A program made the translations under genes and the position numbers. Positions 50,024-58,510 of a stretch of 64,000 nt of DNA are shown here, piece after piece (the first letter of the stretch is position 1; each line of letters opens with the position of its first letter). Below the pieces are notes generated by a model that was given only the letters and a program-made list of their open reading frames with translations, was not told the origin of the DNA and searched no databases. This DNA comes from DAISIK01 sp036822055 (GTDB taxonomy: Bacteria; Verrucomicrobiota; Verrucomicrobiia; Opitutales; Puniceicoccaceae), in contig DAISIK010000004.1 of the NCBI GenBank assembly GCA_036822055.1, positions 57,529 through 121,528 on the forward strand. The letters are read 5' to 3'.

Positions 50024-51112
50024 ATGAGCAAACTCTATACCGCAAAAGATCTCGAGAGTATGATTGAACGGGGCCAGTGCCTCAGTGCCCTTCCTTCCGA
50101 CGCAAAGCTGACGCCAATGGCTCGGGACCTCCTCAGGCAGAAACAAATGGTCCGGGAATCGAGTGGAAAGGAGCAGCCGCTGACGGCAGCGAGCCCCTCC
50201 CCCCGTATCCACGAGCCGGTCCTCCCGGATGCTGAATACAACTGGGTTCCGGGAAGCGATCCGAAGACCGCAGCCGAGCTGGAGCGGTTTTTCTATTCTC
50301 CGGCCATCCAGACCCTCAAAGAGCGGATCTGCCAGATCGGGAAGCGCATCTGGAGCAAGGGATATGTCGATGGCAACGGCGGAAACATTACCGTGCGGGT
50401 CGGAGATAATCTGGTGCTCTGCACTCCGACCCTGATCTCCAAAGGGTTTATGCAACCCGAGGACATCTGCATGGTTGATCTGGATGGGAACCAGGTGGCG
50501 GGGACCCGACCACGGACGTCGGAAGTGAACACACACCTCGGGATCATGAAAAATGAGCCAAAGGCCAAGTCCTGCGTTCATGCCCATCCGGTCTACGCAA
50601 CAGCCTTTGCAGTGGCGGGGGTTACACCACCCTCCTGCTTGATCCCGGAGCCCGAAGTTTTTTTGGGGGAGATCGGTTTTGCCAGTTATCAAACTCCGGG
50701 GACACCAGAGAATGCGAAGGAGGTTGGTCAACTCGCGAAAAAACACCAGTCGATTTTGATGCAGAATCATGGAGTGATTTGCTGGGGCAAGGATGTGGAG
50801 GATGCGTATTGGAAAATGGAAAACACCGACGCTTTCTGCCACACTGTAACGATAACCTTGCAACTGGGTGGACCTCAGAAATATGGACCGGATAAACTGC
50901 GTGAGTTGATCGAGATCCGGAAAAAGTTGGGGATGCCCGACCACCGATTGGACGAGCTGAAGGAGTGTGAGCTTTGCGATTCTGGAGACGTTACGCTCAA
51001 CACCGCGCCACAGCCTTGTGGGAGCCGGACGCTCGGGCTGCCGGCCTCGGGCGAAGTGGACGAGGCTTTGGTCAAACAAATCACAGACTTGATCATGGCT
51101 AAATTATCCTGA
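50024..51112 (+). CDS. Class II (zinc) aldolase for fuculose-/rhamnulose-1-phosphate, microcompartment form
   Basis: The 362-residue protein has a class II aldolase core at about 85-305: GNGGNITVRVGDN, the zinc ligands His186 and His188 in SCVHAHPVYATA and His249 in LMQNHGVICWG. It splits fuculose-1-phosphate (or rhamnulose-1-phosphate) into DHAP and L-lactaldehyde. The core is normally about 215 residues; here an 85-residue N-terminal region (LTPMARDLLRQKQM) and a C-terminal tail ending EVDEALVKQITDLIMAKLS are added. The tail is an amphipathic helix after a linker, so the encapsulation peptide appears to be C-terminal. The gene is the product-forming link between sugar and shell. Confidence 0.93.
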   Translation: MSKLYTAKDLESMIERGQCLSALPSDAKLTPMARDLLRQKQMVRESSGKEQPLTAASPSPRIHEPVLPDAEYNWVPGSDPKTAAELERFFYSPAIQTLKERICQIGKRIWSKGYVDGNGGNITVRVGDNLVLCTPTLISKGFMQPEDICMVDLDGNQVAGTRPRTSEVNTHLGIMKNEPKAKSCVHAHPVYATAFAVAGVTPPSCLIPEPEVFLGEIGFASYQTPGTPENAKEVGQLAKKHQSILMQNHGVICWGKDVEDAYWKMENTDAFCHTVTITLQLGGPQKYGPDKLRELIEIRKKLGMPDHRLDELKECELCDSGDVTLNTAPQPCGSRTLGLPASGEVDEALVKQITDLIMAKLS

Positions 51113-51235
51113 AGGGCTCGCTGGTGGGCGGCCGGTTGTTGGGCTCCACGCGTTGGCCTGCCTTCCGTGTCCGGCCGATCGCTTGAACGTGGAGGAACGA
51201 GAGCTGACACACTTTTCAACCTGGAGATCTAATTT

Positions 51236-52234
51236 ATGAAGACAAACGAACCTATTCGAGTGGCGGTGACTGGAGCAGCGGGTAACATTGGTTACGCTTT
51301 ACTTTTCCGAATTGCCTCGGGACAAATGTTCGGGCCGGACCAGCCGGTGGCGCTCCATTTGATTGAAATCGAACCGGCGATGGGCGCTTTGGCCGGGGTA
51401 GCCATGGAGCTTGACGACTGTGCCTTTCCCTTGCTCACCGAGATCGTCCAGACCTCAGACCTGGAGAAGGGATTCAAGGATGTGGACTGGGCACTTCTGG
51501 TCGGTTCGGTTCCTCGCAAACAGGGGATGGAACGGGCGGATTTGCTCGGGATCAACGGGAAGATTTTCACCGGGCAGGGGAAGGCGATCAACGACCACGC
51601 CAAGCAGAGTGTGCGGGTGTTGGTGGTGGGCAATCCCTGCAATACCAATTGCCTGATCGCGATGAAAAGTGCGCCGAAGATTCCGGCTAATCAGTTTTTT
51701 GCAATGACCCGACTGGATGAGAATCGGGCCAAGACGCAATTGGCCCAGAAGGCAGGAGTAGCCGTGCGTGAGGTTTCGGAGTTGGGAATCTGGGGAAACC
51801 ATAGCCCGACGATGTTTCCAGATTATTTCAATGCGAAGATTTCCCGGCAGAAAGTTACGGATGTAATCCTCGATGAGCAGTGGTTGCAGGAAACTTTTGT
51901 TCCAACCGTCGGTAAGCGAGGTGCAGCAATCATTGCCGCGAGGGGGGCTTCATCGGCCGCTTCGGCAGCCAATGCGGTGGTCGATACGGTCCGCGATTTG
52001 TCCATGCCGACCCGGGGAGATTTCCACAGTGTGGCTGTCCTCTCAAAGGGCGAGTACGGGACTCCGGAGGGCATCATCACCTCGTTTCCGATCCGGGTGG
52101 ACGCAGTGGGCAACTGGAGGGTGGTCGAAGGCTTGAGTTTGAACGACTATGCGAGGGCAAAGATACAAGCGTCCAACGATGAGCTTCTGGAGGAGCGACG
52201 CTTGGCCTTTGGGCAACTCGGGTTGGCGCTTTAG
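51236..52234 (+). CDS. mdh: Malate dehydrogenase (cytosolic-type NAD-dependent)
   Basis: The 332-residue protein has VAVTGAAGNIGYALLFRIASG, VGSVPRKQGMERADLLGING, VGNPCNTNCLIA, the TRLDENRAK arginine segment and the catalytic His in GIWGNHSPTMFPDY. These match MDH1-type malate dehydrogenases rather than lactate dehydrogenases. Reducing oxaloacetate would reoxidise NADH made by the aldehyde dehydrogenase. No encapsulation helix is visible at either end, so it probably acts outside or is held by a partner. PVM-type loci are known to contain a lactate/malate dehydrogenase-family gene. Its pairing with mqo at 40738-42243 is the unusual part. Confidence 0.93.
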   Translation: MKTNEPIRVAVTGAAGNIGYALLFRIASGQMFGPDQPVALHLIEIEPAMGALAGVAMELDDCAFPLLTEIVQTSDLEKGFKDVDWALLVGSVPRKQGMERADLLGINGKIFTGQGKAINDHAKQSVRVLVVGNPCNTNCLIAMKSAPKIPANQFFAMTRLDENRAKTQLAQKAGVAVREVSELGIWGNHSPTMFPDYFNAKISRQKVTDVILDEQWLQETFVPTVGKRGAAIIAARGASSAASAANAVVDTVRDLSMPTRGDFHSVAVLSKGEYGTPEGIITSFPIRVDAVGNWRVVEGLSLNDYARAKIQASNDELLEERRLAFGQLGLAL

Positions 52235-52337
52235 CCTTTCCCGGGGCGTTGCCCGGTCGGGGTAGCGCGAAGGTTGGCGGCCAGGAAGATTAAGGCTTGG
52301 CTGGTCATCTCTCGAATTGGCAGTTAGGTTGGAGTGA

Positions 52338-53456
52338 ATGGGCCATCATGAGAGCGAGTCGATTCTCCACAACTTGATCAGGATCAGCGCTGAGATGGCG
52401 CCCTATCTCCTGCTTGGTTTTGCAGTTGCGGGCTTCCTCCACGTGGTGATCTCCCAGCGCTGGATCGAGCGCCATCTTGGATCAAGCGGCTTTTGGCAGG
52501 TTTTGAAGGCGTCCTTGATTGGGGTGCCGCTGCCGCTTTGCTCCTGTGGCATCATTCCGGTGGCGGCCAGCCTTCGCCAAGTGGGCGGGAGCCGTGGTGC
52601 GGTGGCCTCTTTTACGGCAGCAACCCCGCAGACCGGTGTGGATAGCATTTTGGCGACCGGAGGGATGCTCGGATGGCCTTTTGCCGGGGTTCGGGTCCTG
52701 ACCTCAGTGATCTCGGGGACGGTGGCCGGCCTTTTTGTTGATCGTTTCGGGACGAAAGACGAGGTCAGTGGTGAGGCTTTGGAGACCGGCTCCTGCTGTT
52801 GCTGCGGAGCTGGGAACCCCGAGGAGGAAAATCGGTTGTCGGCGGTTGAGGAGGAGGAGGGCACCCCTTGTTGTCACTCCTCCGGCGGGCAGATCACCCC
52901 GGCCTCGCCTTCGGCCAAGTTGGTGGAGGCCATGAGGTATGGATTCCTCAAGCTGCCTAGTGATCTCTCTATCTCCCTTCTGATTGGATTGGTGGTGGCC
53001 GCTGTAATCACGACCTTCCTCCCACCCTCGACGATCAGTGAATCCCTTCCGGATGTTTACCTGCAGTACCTGATCGCCATGGCAGTGGGCACCCCCTTCT
53101 ATGTCTGTTCGACGGGATCGATCCCGGTGGCTTTGGGCTTTGTAGTCAGTGGGGTTTCTCCGGGAGCTGCTCTGATCTTTCTGATGGTTGGACCAGCGAC
53201 CAATGCAGCCACGCTGGTGGCTCTTCCCAGGATCATCGGATTGAGGTCGACGGTTGCCTACCTGGCAGGGCTTTGTGGGGTAGCCTTAATTGCGGCGGTG
53301 ATTCTCGACGGAGTCGGGTTCCAATTTATGGGGGCGGTGGCCGGGATGGAGATGGGAGAAGCGGTTTGGAAGCGGGGAGCGGCCCTACTCCTGTTTGGTC
53401 TCCTTCTTTATCCGCTGGGGAGGCGGCTTCTGCAGCGGGCAAGGTTGGCGGTTTGA
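52338..53456 (+). CDS. SO_0444-type Cu/Zn efflux permease (DUF318/ArsP-like) with Cys-rich loop
   Basis: This 372-residue membrane protein has roughly eight helices in two halves. PLPLCSCGIIPVAASL and VGTPFYVCSTGSIPVALGF are the paired Cys-containing motifs of the permease family. The cytosolic loop between halves (about residues 150-190) contains GSCCCCGAGN and TPCCHSSGG, a probable metal-binding cluster. Homologues are described as copper/zinc exporters. It begins 103 bases after mdh and is probably a separate transcript. A tight GC hairpin (CCGGG, 52241-52245, with CCCGG, 52252-52256) lies in the gap. Confidence 0.85.
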   Translation: MGHHESESILHNLIRISAEMAPYLLLGFAVAGFLHVVISQRWIERHLGSSGFWQVLKASLIGVPLPLCSCGIIPVAASLRQVGGSRGAVASFTAATPQTGVDSILATGGMLGWPFAGVRVLTSVISGTVAGLFVDRFGTKDEVSGEALETGSCCCCGAGNPEEENRLSAVEEEEGTPCCHSSGGQITPASPSAKLVEAMRYGFLKLPSDLSISLLIGLVVAAVITTFLPPSTISESLPDVYLQYLIAMAVGTPFYVCSTGSIPVALGFVVSGVSPGAALIFLMVGPATNAATLVALPRIIGLRSTVAYLAGLCGVALIAAVILDGVGFQFMGAVAGMEMGEAVWKRGAALLLFGLLLYPLGRRLLQRARLAV

Positions 53457-53507
53457 ATCAAAGGTTGGGGGATTGATGGACGGTTTCTGGAGATGATCCT
53501 CCCACCT

Positions 53508-54944
53508 TCAGAAGGAGGCTCGGAGGGCTAGCCAGAGATTGGTGTTGTCCTGAAATTGACCCCAAAAAGTGGTTTTTGATTTACCCTGGAAGAGATTAGC
53601 TCCGGCAGAGAGCGTCCAGGTCTGGTTGAGCCGGTAGGAAAACTTTGGTCGGGCGTAGATATCTTGATCGGTGGGACTCCAGAAGATGAAAAGGCTCAGG
53701 GTGAGGTCTTCCTGGAGGGCGAGCTTGGTGAGCCGAAGGGTCATCTGGTGCCGCCATCGGTCGGGCAGAGGATCCTCGGGAGGCAGGGAGGTGCGGAGAG
53801 CCTCAAACTGGAGGGTCTCCTCAAGATAGGTCTGAAGCCCGAGGGTGAGGTTGGTCGCGAGCTCTTGTTCGTAGCCGAGCAAGTAGCGGCGCTCTGAATT
53901 GGCGATCAGGGGATCGGATCCAGCGGAATCATCCCGGCTGTGGTACCAACCGAACTCGGCATGGGCAATTCCGTTGAGAAGGGGCCCGCGGAGACTTGCT
54001 CCGTAGACGGTCAGGGGAGAAAAGGTCGGTTGAAAGAGACCAGAGGGGAGCTGTTGGAGTGAACTGGGACTTTTCCAGAATCCATAATAAAAGTAAGCTG
54101 CGGTCTCCCATGAATCGAAGAGTCGGTAGGCGCGAAGAGCAAATTCCGGGCGATCGGGGAGGTCGGCACGAAAACGTTCAGACTTACCCACGCTTTCCCC
54201 GGACTGAGGATTGTAAAATGAAATTCGGTCGCCGTCGAGATAGCGGTCAGGGTTAAAACGTGGGGTGGCGACCAGATCGAGGTTGAGCGCGGAACTGTAC
54301 AGGCCGACCCGGATGGCATCGGAAGGGGCTTTCAGGTATTCCTGATCCCGACCGAGAAAGAAGCTTTTGAAATCTTTGGGAAACAAATCGTTGATGAAGA
54401 TAAGGTCGCCTGTTCCCCAGGTGGCCACCTGACGGCCGACCTTGAGATCCAGATAGGAACCCGGTCGCCAGTAGGCTGAAACCTCCCGGAGGTCAAGGGG
54501 GCCTTCGCCGAGACGAAGGTCGATGGATTGATCTTCTGAAACAGCGTCGGCGAGGAGATCGATGGTGCCACGAAAGCGAAGGGACCCCCTCGTGCGATCG
54601 GCAGTGAGCTGAAGGCGAGCCTCGCCGAGGGTGAGGTCGTTCTGTTCGGGGATCGGCTGAGACCGAACACCTCCACGAACCTCGGCGAAACCCGCCATGG
54701 TGAACGGTTTTGGCAATGGGAGACGAAGGGGCGCTTCTGAGGCAGGCTTTGAAGCGTCCGACGGAGAAGGTGGAGAGGAAGAGGAGGAGGAGGTCCCCAG
54801 TCCGACAGGAAGCGAAGGGAGACCAGGGGATTTTTGGCTGGCTGAATCCGGGTTGGAGAGTCCAGCGGGTAGAGGCGGAGAAGCTGCTGAGAGCGCCCCC
54901 TTGATCATCAAGAGCGCAAGAGCAAGAAGCCAAAAACGGCGCAT
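53508..54944 (-). CDS. Outer-membrane beta-barrel protein (DUF1302-like)
   Basis: The 478-residue protein starts with a signal peptide (about 1-19). A low-complexity Ser/Pro-rich stretch to about residue 75 follows, then alternating hydrophobic strands such as LDLKVGRQVATWGTGDLIFINDLFPKD, quoted in part (GRQVATWGTGDLIF). It ends in the aromatic LALRASF that BAM recognises. The GRQxxxWG segment is typical of DUF1302 proteins and related porin-like barrels. It is the last gene in a leftward operon with a LolA-like protein and an RND transporter, so it could be the outer-membrane exit of that system. It converges with the permease gene. Confidence 0.75.
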   Translation of the reverse strand: MRRFWLLALALLMIKGALSAASPPLPAGLSNPDSASQKSPGLPSLPVGLGTSSSSSSPPSPSDASKPASEAPLRLPLPKPFTMAGFAEVRGGVRSQPIPEQNDLTLGEARLQLTADRTRGSLRFRGTIDLLADAVSEDQSIDLRLGEGPLDLREVSAYWRPGSYLDLKVGRQVATWGTGDLIFINDLFPKDFKSFFLGRDQEYLKAPSDAIRVGLYSSALNLDLVATPRFNPDRYLDGDRISFYNPQSGESVGKSERFRADLPDRPEFALRAYRLFDSWETAAYFYYGFWKSPSSLQQLPSGLFQPTFSPLTVYGASLRGPLLNGIAHAEFGWYHSRDDSAGSDPLIANSERRYLLGYEQELATNLTLGLQTYLEETLQFEALRTSLPPEDPLPDRWRHQMTLRLTKLALQEDLTLSLFIFWSPTDQDIYARPKFSYRLNQTWTLSAGANLFQGKSKTTFWGQFQDNTNLWLALRASF

Positions 54945-54981
54945 TGGTTGGACGATGAGAAGCTAAGCGAGACCAACCCTC

Positions 54982-55797
54982 CTAGCGGAGCACTTCGGTT
55001 GGCGGATTGCGAAGGTACTGTTCGGTGAAGAGCTTGGGAGGAACCCCGAGGTTATAGCGAACATTGTTGTAGGCGAGGGTGGTAGTGCCGCCGGAGTCGA
55101 GATCGCTCATCCTGGCCTTGGTAACGGTGAGAAAACCGCCGATCTCTTCAACTTCCAGCGCTTCGTAGGTCCGGTAAGGGTTGTCCCCGGATCGGTAGTA
55201 TTCCGTTTTGACCGGGAGGAAGGTGGGTCGGTGGATGTAGGTGATGTAGTAGGCAAACTCCACCGTCTCTGGCTGGCGGGGCACTGAGCGAAGGACGAAG
55301 TAGAGATCGTCCTCGCGGTCAAGGGTGTGGTTGTCATCTCCCGGGGCGCGACCAGAGACGTCTTCGTAGAAGAAATGGGAGCCGACGAAGCTGGTTCGCT
55401 CATCGGTTGCGGCAATTCGGCGGACAAGGTCAAGAGCCGGGAGGTAAAGCCAGCGTTGATCCTGCGAGCCAGGATTTTTCCAAACCAGAAAAGTAGTTCC
55501 GCTGACATCGGCAGGGGCGGTGAAATAGACGAAAAACCGCTGGGGCCCGTTTGGCTGGTCCATTGATTTGCGGAGGAGGGTCATTTCACGTCGACGTTCG
55601 CGTCCGCGGGCATCGGTGATCGACATCGTTACCTCGGCCCGGCCGTCATCTCCCTGATAGTAGGCCACGGCAGAGGCTCGCTCAGCGATTTCGTCCGCGG
55701 TGAGGGCGAAGGCTGGGGCCCCTCCCCCGAGGCAGGCGGAGAGGACGAGCAAGCGGCGAAGGAAGTAACTTTTGAAGCTGGATGAGGCTGAGTTCAT
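54982..55797 (-). CDS. LolA-like outer-membrane lipoprotein-sorting family protein
   Basis: The 271-residue protein has an N-terminal signal peptide with a double-Arg start and a hydrophobic core ending near APAFA. The mature part has the half-barrel pattern ADEIAERASAVAYY, DVSGTTFLVWKN, QRWLYLPALDLVRRIA and PVKTEYYRSGDN. Proteins of this type are periplasmic carriers of lipids and are usually encoded beside MMPL-type RND transporters, as here. Its C-terminal region resembles the partial protein at the left window edge. It lies 23 bases after the RND gene. Confidence 0.85.
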   Translation of the reverse strand: MNSASSSFKSYFLRRLLVLSACLGGGAPAFALTADEIAERASAVAYYQGDDGRAEVTMSITDARGRERRREMTLLRKSMDQPNGPQRFFVYFTAPADVSGTTFLVWKNPGSQDQRWLYLPALDLVRRIAATDERTSFVGSHFFYEDVSGRAPGDDNHTLDREDDLYFVLRSVPRQPETVEFAYYITYIHRPTFLPVKTEYYRSGDNPYRTYEALEVEEIGGFLTVTKARMSDLDSGGTTTLAYNNVRYNLGVPPKLFTEQYLRNPPTEVLR

Positions 55798-55820
55798 TTG
55801 TATTAGAAAAATTGATACAA

Positions 55821-58169
55821 TTATGGCAATTTTGACTTGGTGAATGATTTTAAAAGGGCTGGCAGAAGGGTCAGGGTGACCAGGCCGGCGGTGACGAGGA
55901 TTGAGGAGATGAGCAGGCCAACGGTCTGGTAGGGGACCAGAGGGGCGAGGAGGAGGGGAAGAAACCCCACCCCAACGACCACGATATTGCGGAAGATGGC
56001 GCGTGCGGGCTCCTCGAAAACGATTGGCAAGGCAGCTTCCCAGCTCCCCGTTTGGCGGATCAGTTCGCGACTTCGCACGAGAAAATGGATCGCGTAGTCG
56101 ACGGCCAGACCGAGGGCGAGTGAAGAAAGAACGGCGACCGGCATGTCGTAAGCCTTACCGAAAAATCCAATCGCTCCATAGATCAGAACAATGGTCGCAC
56201 TGAGGGGAAGGATGGCGAGGAGCCCCCAGAGGAATGACCGGAAGAGGAGAACCATGAGGAGGAGGACAATGAGGAAGGAGGAGGCGAGGGCCTCCAACAT
56301 TCCGAGGACCATCTTATCCTGCCAAACCGTATTCACAAAAGTGAGACCGAACCAGGATTCTTGCAGAAGCCATTCGGGGCGGTGGGAGGTGAGGTAGGCG
56401 TTGGCGGCCTGGACCACTTCGTTCATATCGCGATTGTCTCCGCTTTTGAGTTGGAGCCAGATGACAGCGTGGTCGAAAGCGGGATTGACCAGCTGGTAGA
56501 GGTCGTCGGGACGGTGGCTTCCCTCGAAGGTAAGGAGGGTTTGGGAGACCGCAGGGGCGGAGGGAGGAAGGCGATAGTCGGCAGGGTCACCGGAAATCAA
56601 CTCCCGGTAGACGGTCTTAACCAGATCGGGCAGGGCAACGGTTTTGCCGACCAGATCCTGGCTTTCAAGCGAAGTTTGTAGATTGGCGATCCAGGAGAGG
56701 ACCTCGGGTTGTTTGAAGGTTTCCGGATCTTTGGCCTGGAGGCTCAGGTAGGCGGGATAGGTGCCTGCGAAATGCTGGTTGAGTGCCGAATCTGCGAGGC
56801 GGAGAGGATGTGTTGCCTGGAACCAGTTGAGGGGGTTGTCGTTGACGACGATGCGCAGGATCCCCAGCGATGAAACCACGGACAGGAAGATGGCTAAGCC
56901 GATAACACCTCGATGGTGCCGGAAGGTCCATTTTCCGAGAGAGGGAAGGATTGAGCGATGGCCGTTGGTGGACGGTGAGGGCTTTTTATGTCCGAAGGAG
57001 GCGAGTTTGGCTTCGTCGAGGAATAGGACAATGTAAGCGGGAATGAGCAGCACGGTGAGCAACCAGGCGAGGAGGACGCCAATGGCGACGAAGACCCCAA
57101 AGACTTGAACCGGCGGGATAGGGGCCAGGGCGAGAGAGCCAAAGCCTGCGATGGTGGTGAGCGAGGTGAAGAGCATGGGACGCCAGAGGTTTCTCATGAC
57201 GGACTGGATGGTCTGGCGGCGATCTCGTGTTTCCGGGTAGCGGTCGTAAAACTCGGAGAGAATGTGAACCCCATCAAGAACGGCGATCGGCATGATGAAA
57301 ATCGGGATCATCGAACTCATGATGTGGATGGTGTGGCCGGTAATCACGAGCAGTCCCATGGTGATGATGACCGAAAGCAGGGCGACGAGGAGGGGGGAGA
57401 TGATGAGGCGGAGATCCCGGAAAAAGGCCCACATGAGCAAAAAGATGAGGCCCATGGCGAGGGGTGCTGAGATGGCCATCTGGATAAACATCTCGACGCC
57501 GAAAGTGTCGTTGGCGACCGGCAGACCGGTGATGTGGTACTCGGCACCGGTCTCGGGCAAGGTATCGATATGCTCGCGGAGGAGGAGGGCGGTTTGATAG
57601 CTGAGGTCTTTTGATTCGAGCGGAATCTGGAGTGCCAGAGCCCTCCCATCGGTGGAAACCACAGAGCCGCGAAGGATGGGCAAATTGAGGAGCCGATCGC
57701 GGACGGCGAGGGCCTCGGGGCGGTCTTGAGGGACGGCTGGCATGATCCAGTCGAAGGCGACAAAGCCGGGTTCAACTTGCTGGATGTTGTCGAGTTTTGA
57801 GGGGGCAATCAGTTGGTGCTGCACGACTCCTTCAAGGGAGTGGGCGAGGTCAGTAATCGATTGGATGTTGGAAAGGGTCTCGGGGGTGAAAACCCCATCC
57901 GGATGATCTCGATTGATGACGCCGAGGAGAATATTATGATGAATCGAAAATTCTGCCTTGGCCTGGCGGTGGAAAAGACGCGTCGGCTCGTCCTGGGCGA
58001 GCATGTTCTCCGGGTCGGTATCCACCTTGAGAGAGTTCAGCAATGGCAAAGACTCGGGAAAGAGGCTTGGTAAGCTGGCGAAGAATAGGACGGAGCTTGC
58101 AGCGAGTAACGAAGCTGTAATAACTTTGCGGGGACGGTGGATTCCGAGAGTGGCAAGGCGATAGCTCAT
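55821..58169 (-). CDS. RND-superfamily transporter of the MMPL/HAE3 type
   Basis: The 782-residue protein has the single-polypeptide RND layout: one helix, a large periplasmic domain, a block of five helices (SMIPIFIMPIAVLDGVHILSE region with a conserved Asp in the membrane), and the same again in the second half (AVLSSLALGLAVDYAIHFLVR). The Asp in each of these helices is the proton relay site. HAE3 and MMPL proteins move lipids, hopanoids or hydrophobic compounds to the periplasm. The ATG at 58169 is used because upstream in-frame sequence overlaps DUF2892. With the LolA-like protein and beta-barrel it forms a plausible inner-to-outer membrane route. Confidence 0.88.
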   Translation of the reverse strand: MSYRLATLGIHRPRKVITASLLAASSVLFFASLPSLFPESLPLLNSLKVDTDPENMLAQDEPTRLFHRQAKAEFSIHHNILLGVINRDHPDGVFTPETLSNIQSITDLAHSLEGVVQHQLIAPSKLDNIQQVEPGFVAFDWIMPAVPQDRPEALAVRDRLLNLPILRGSVVSTDGRALALQIPLESKDLSYQTALLLREHIDTLPETGAEYHITGLPVANDTFGVEMFIQMAISAPLAMGLIFLLMWAFFRDLRLIISPLLVALLSVIITMGLLVITGHTIHIMSSMIPIFIMPIAVLDGVHILSEFYDRYPETRDRRQTIQSVMRNLWRPMLFTSLTTIAGFGSLALAPIPPVQVFGVFVAIGVLLAWLLTVLLIPAYIVLFLDEAKLASFGHKKPSPSTNGHRSILPSLGKWTFRHHRGVIGLAIFLSVVSSLGILRIVVNDNPLNWFQATHPLRLADSALNQHFAGTYPAYLSLQAKDPETFKQPEVLSWIANLQTSLESQDLVGKTVALPDLVKTVYRELISGDPADYRLPPSAPAVSQTLLTFEGSHRPDDLYQLVNPAFDHAVIWLQLKSGDNRDMNEVVQAANAYLTSHRPEWLLQESWFGLTFVNTVWQDKMVLGMLEALASSFLIVLLLMVLLFRSFLWGLLAILPLSATIVLIYGAIGFFGKAYDMPVAVLSSLALGLAVDYAIHFLVRSRELIRQTGSWEAALPIVFEEPARAIFRNIVVVGVGFLPLLLAPLVPYQTVGLLISSILVTAGLVTLTLLPALLKSFTKSKLP

Positions 58170-58224
58170 GGCGAAGAGGTGGAGAAAATTTCCAGAGCGG
58201 GTGCAAAGGGCCGTCGGGCGACCG

Positions 58225-58479
58225 TCAGGTTTTCGGACCTTCAGAACTGCAAGAGAAAGCGCATCCATCGCGGAGACCGAGCTTTCGCAGGAGGGTGGCA
58301 GCTGGACAAAACCCGGTGAACGAGGCCTGAATCATGTTGAGTCCGACAAAGGCCGTAAACAACAGCCAGAAGCCGTGGTGAAGCTGAGAGAGAAGGAGGG
58401 ACATGAGGATGAAAAATCCTGCGAGGCGGAAGATGGCTCGATCAAGATTGAGGGAAGTGTTTGCTTTTGCTTTCTCCAT
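58225..58479 (-). CDS. DUF2892 small membrane protein (YgaP TM-like)
   Basis: The 84-residue protein has two hydrophobic helices (about residues 18-36 and 38-56) and the family ending ASFTGFCPAATLLRKLG with a cysteine. The same domain is found fused to rhodaneses in YgaP, and in sulfur-responsive gene sets. It is the first gene of the leftward operon, 31 bases from the divergent regulator gene, and the RND transporter follows 55 bases downstream. The free Cys-Ser-Cys-like tail (GCAFSCSSEG) may be redox-active, which is inference. Confidence 0.85.
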   Translation of the reverse strand: MEKAKANTSLNLDRAIFRLAGFFILMSLLLSQLHHGFWLLFTAFVGLNMIQASFTGFCPAATLLRKLGLRDGCAFSCSSEGPKT

Positions 58480-58486
58480 AAGTAAT

Positions 58487-58499
58487 TTCTAATTTAGAA
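58487..58499. promoter_or_regulatory. Palindromic operator candidate between DUF2892 and arsR genes
   Basis: TTCTAA-T-TTAGAA is a perfect 13-base palindrome in the 31-base AT-rich gap between two divergent start codons (58479 and 58511). It is positioned to control both genes. ArsR-family proteins bind such AT-rich inverted repeats over promoters. Binding by the adjacent regulator is inferred from position only. Confidence 0.55.
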
Positions 58500-58510
58500 T
58501 TTCCTAATAA

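Noticed and set aside
53457..53507. Imperfect stem AAGGTTGGGGG / CCTCCCACCTT between the permease and beta-barrel genes
   Set aside because: It has two mismatches and a loop of about 25 bases; too weak to list as a terminator.
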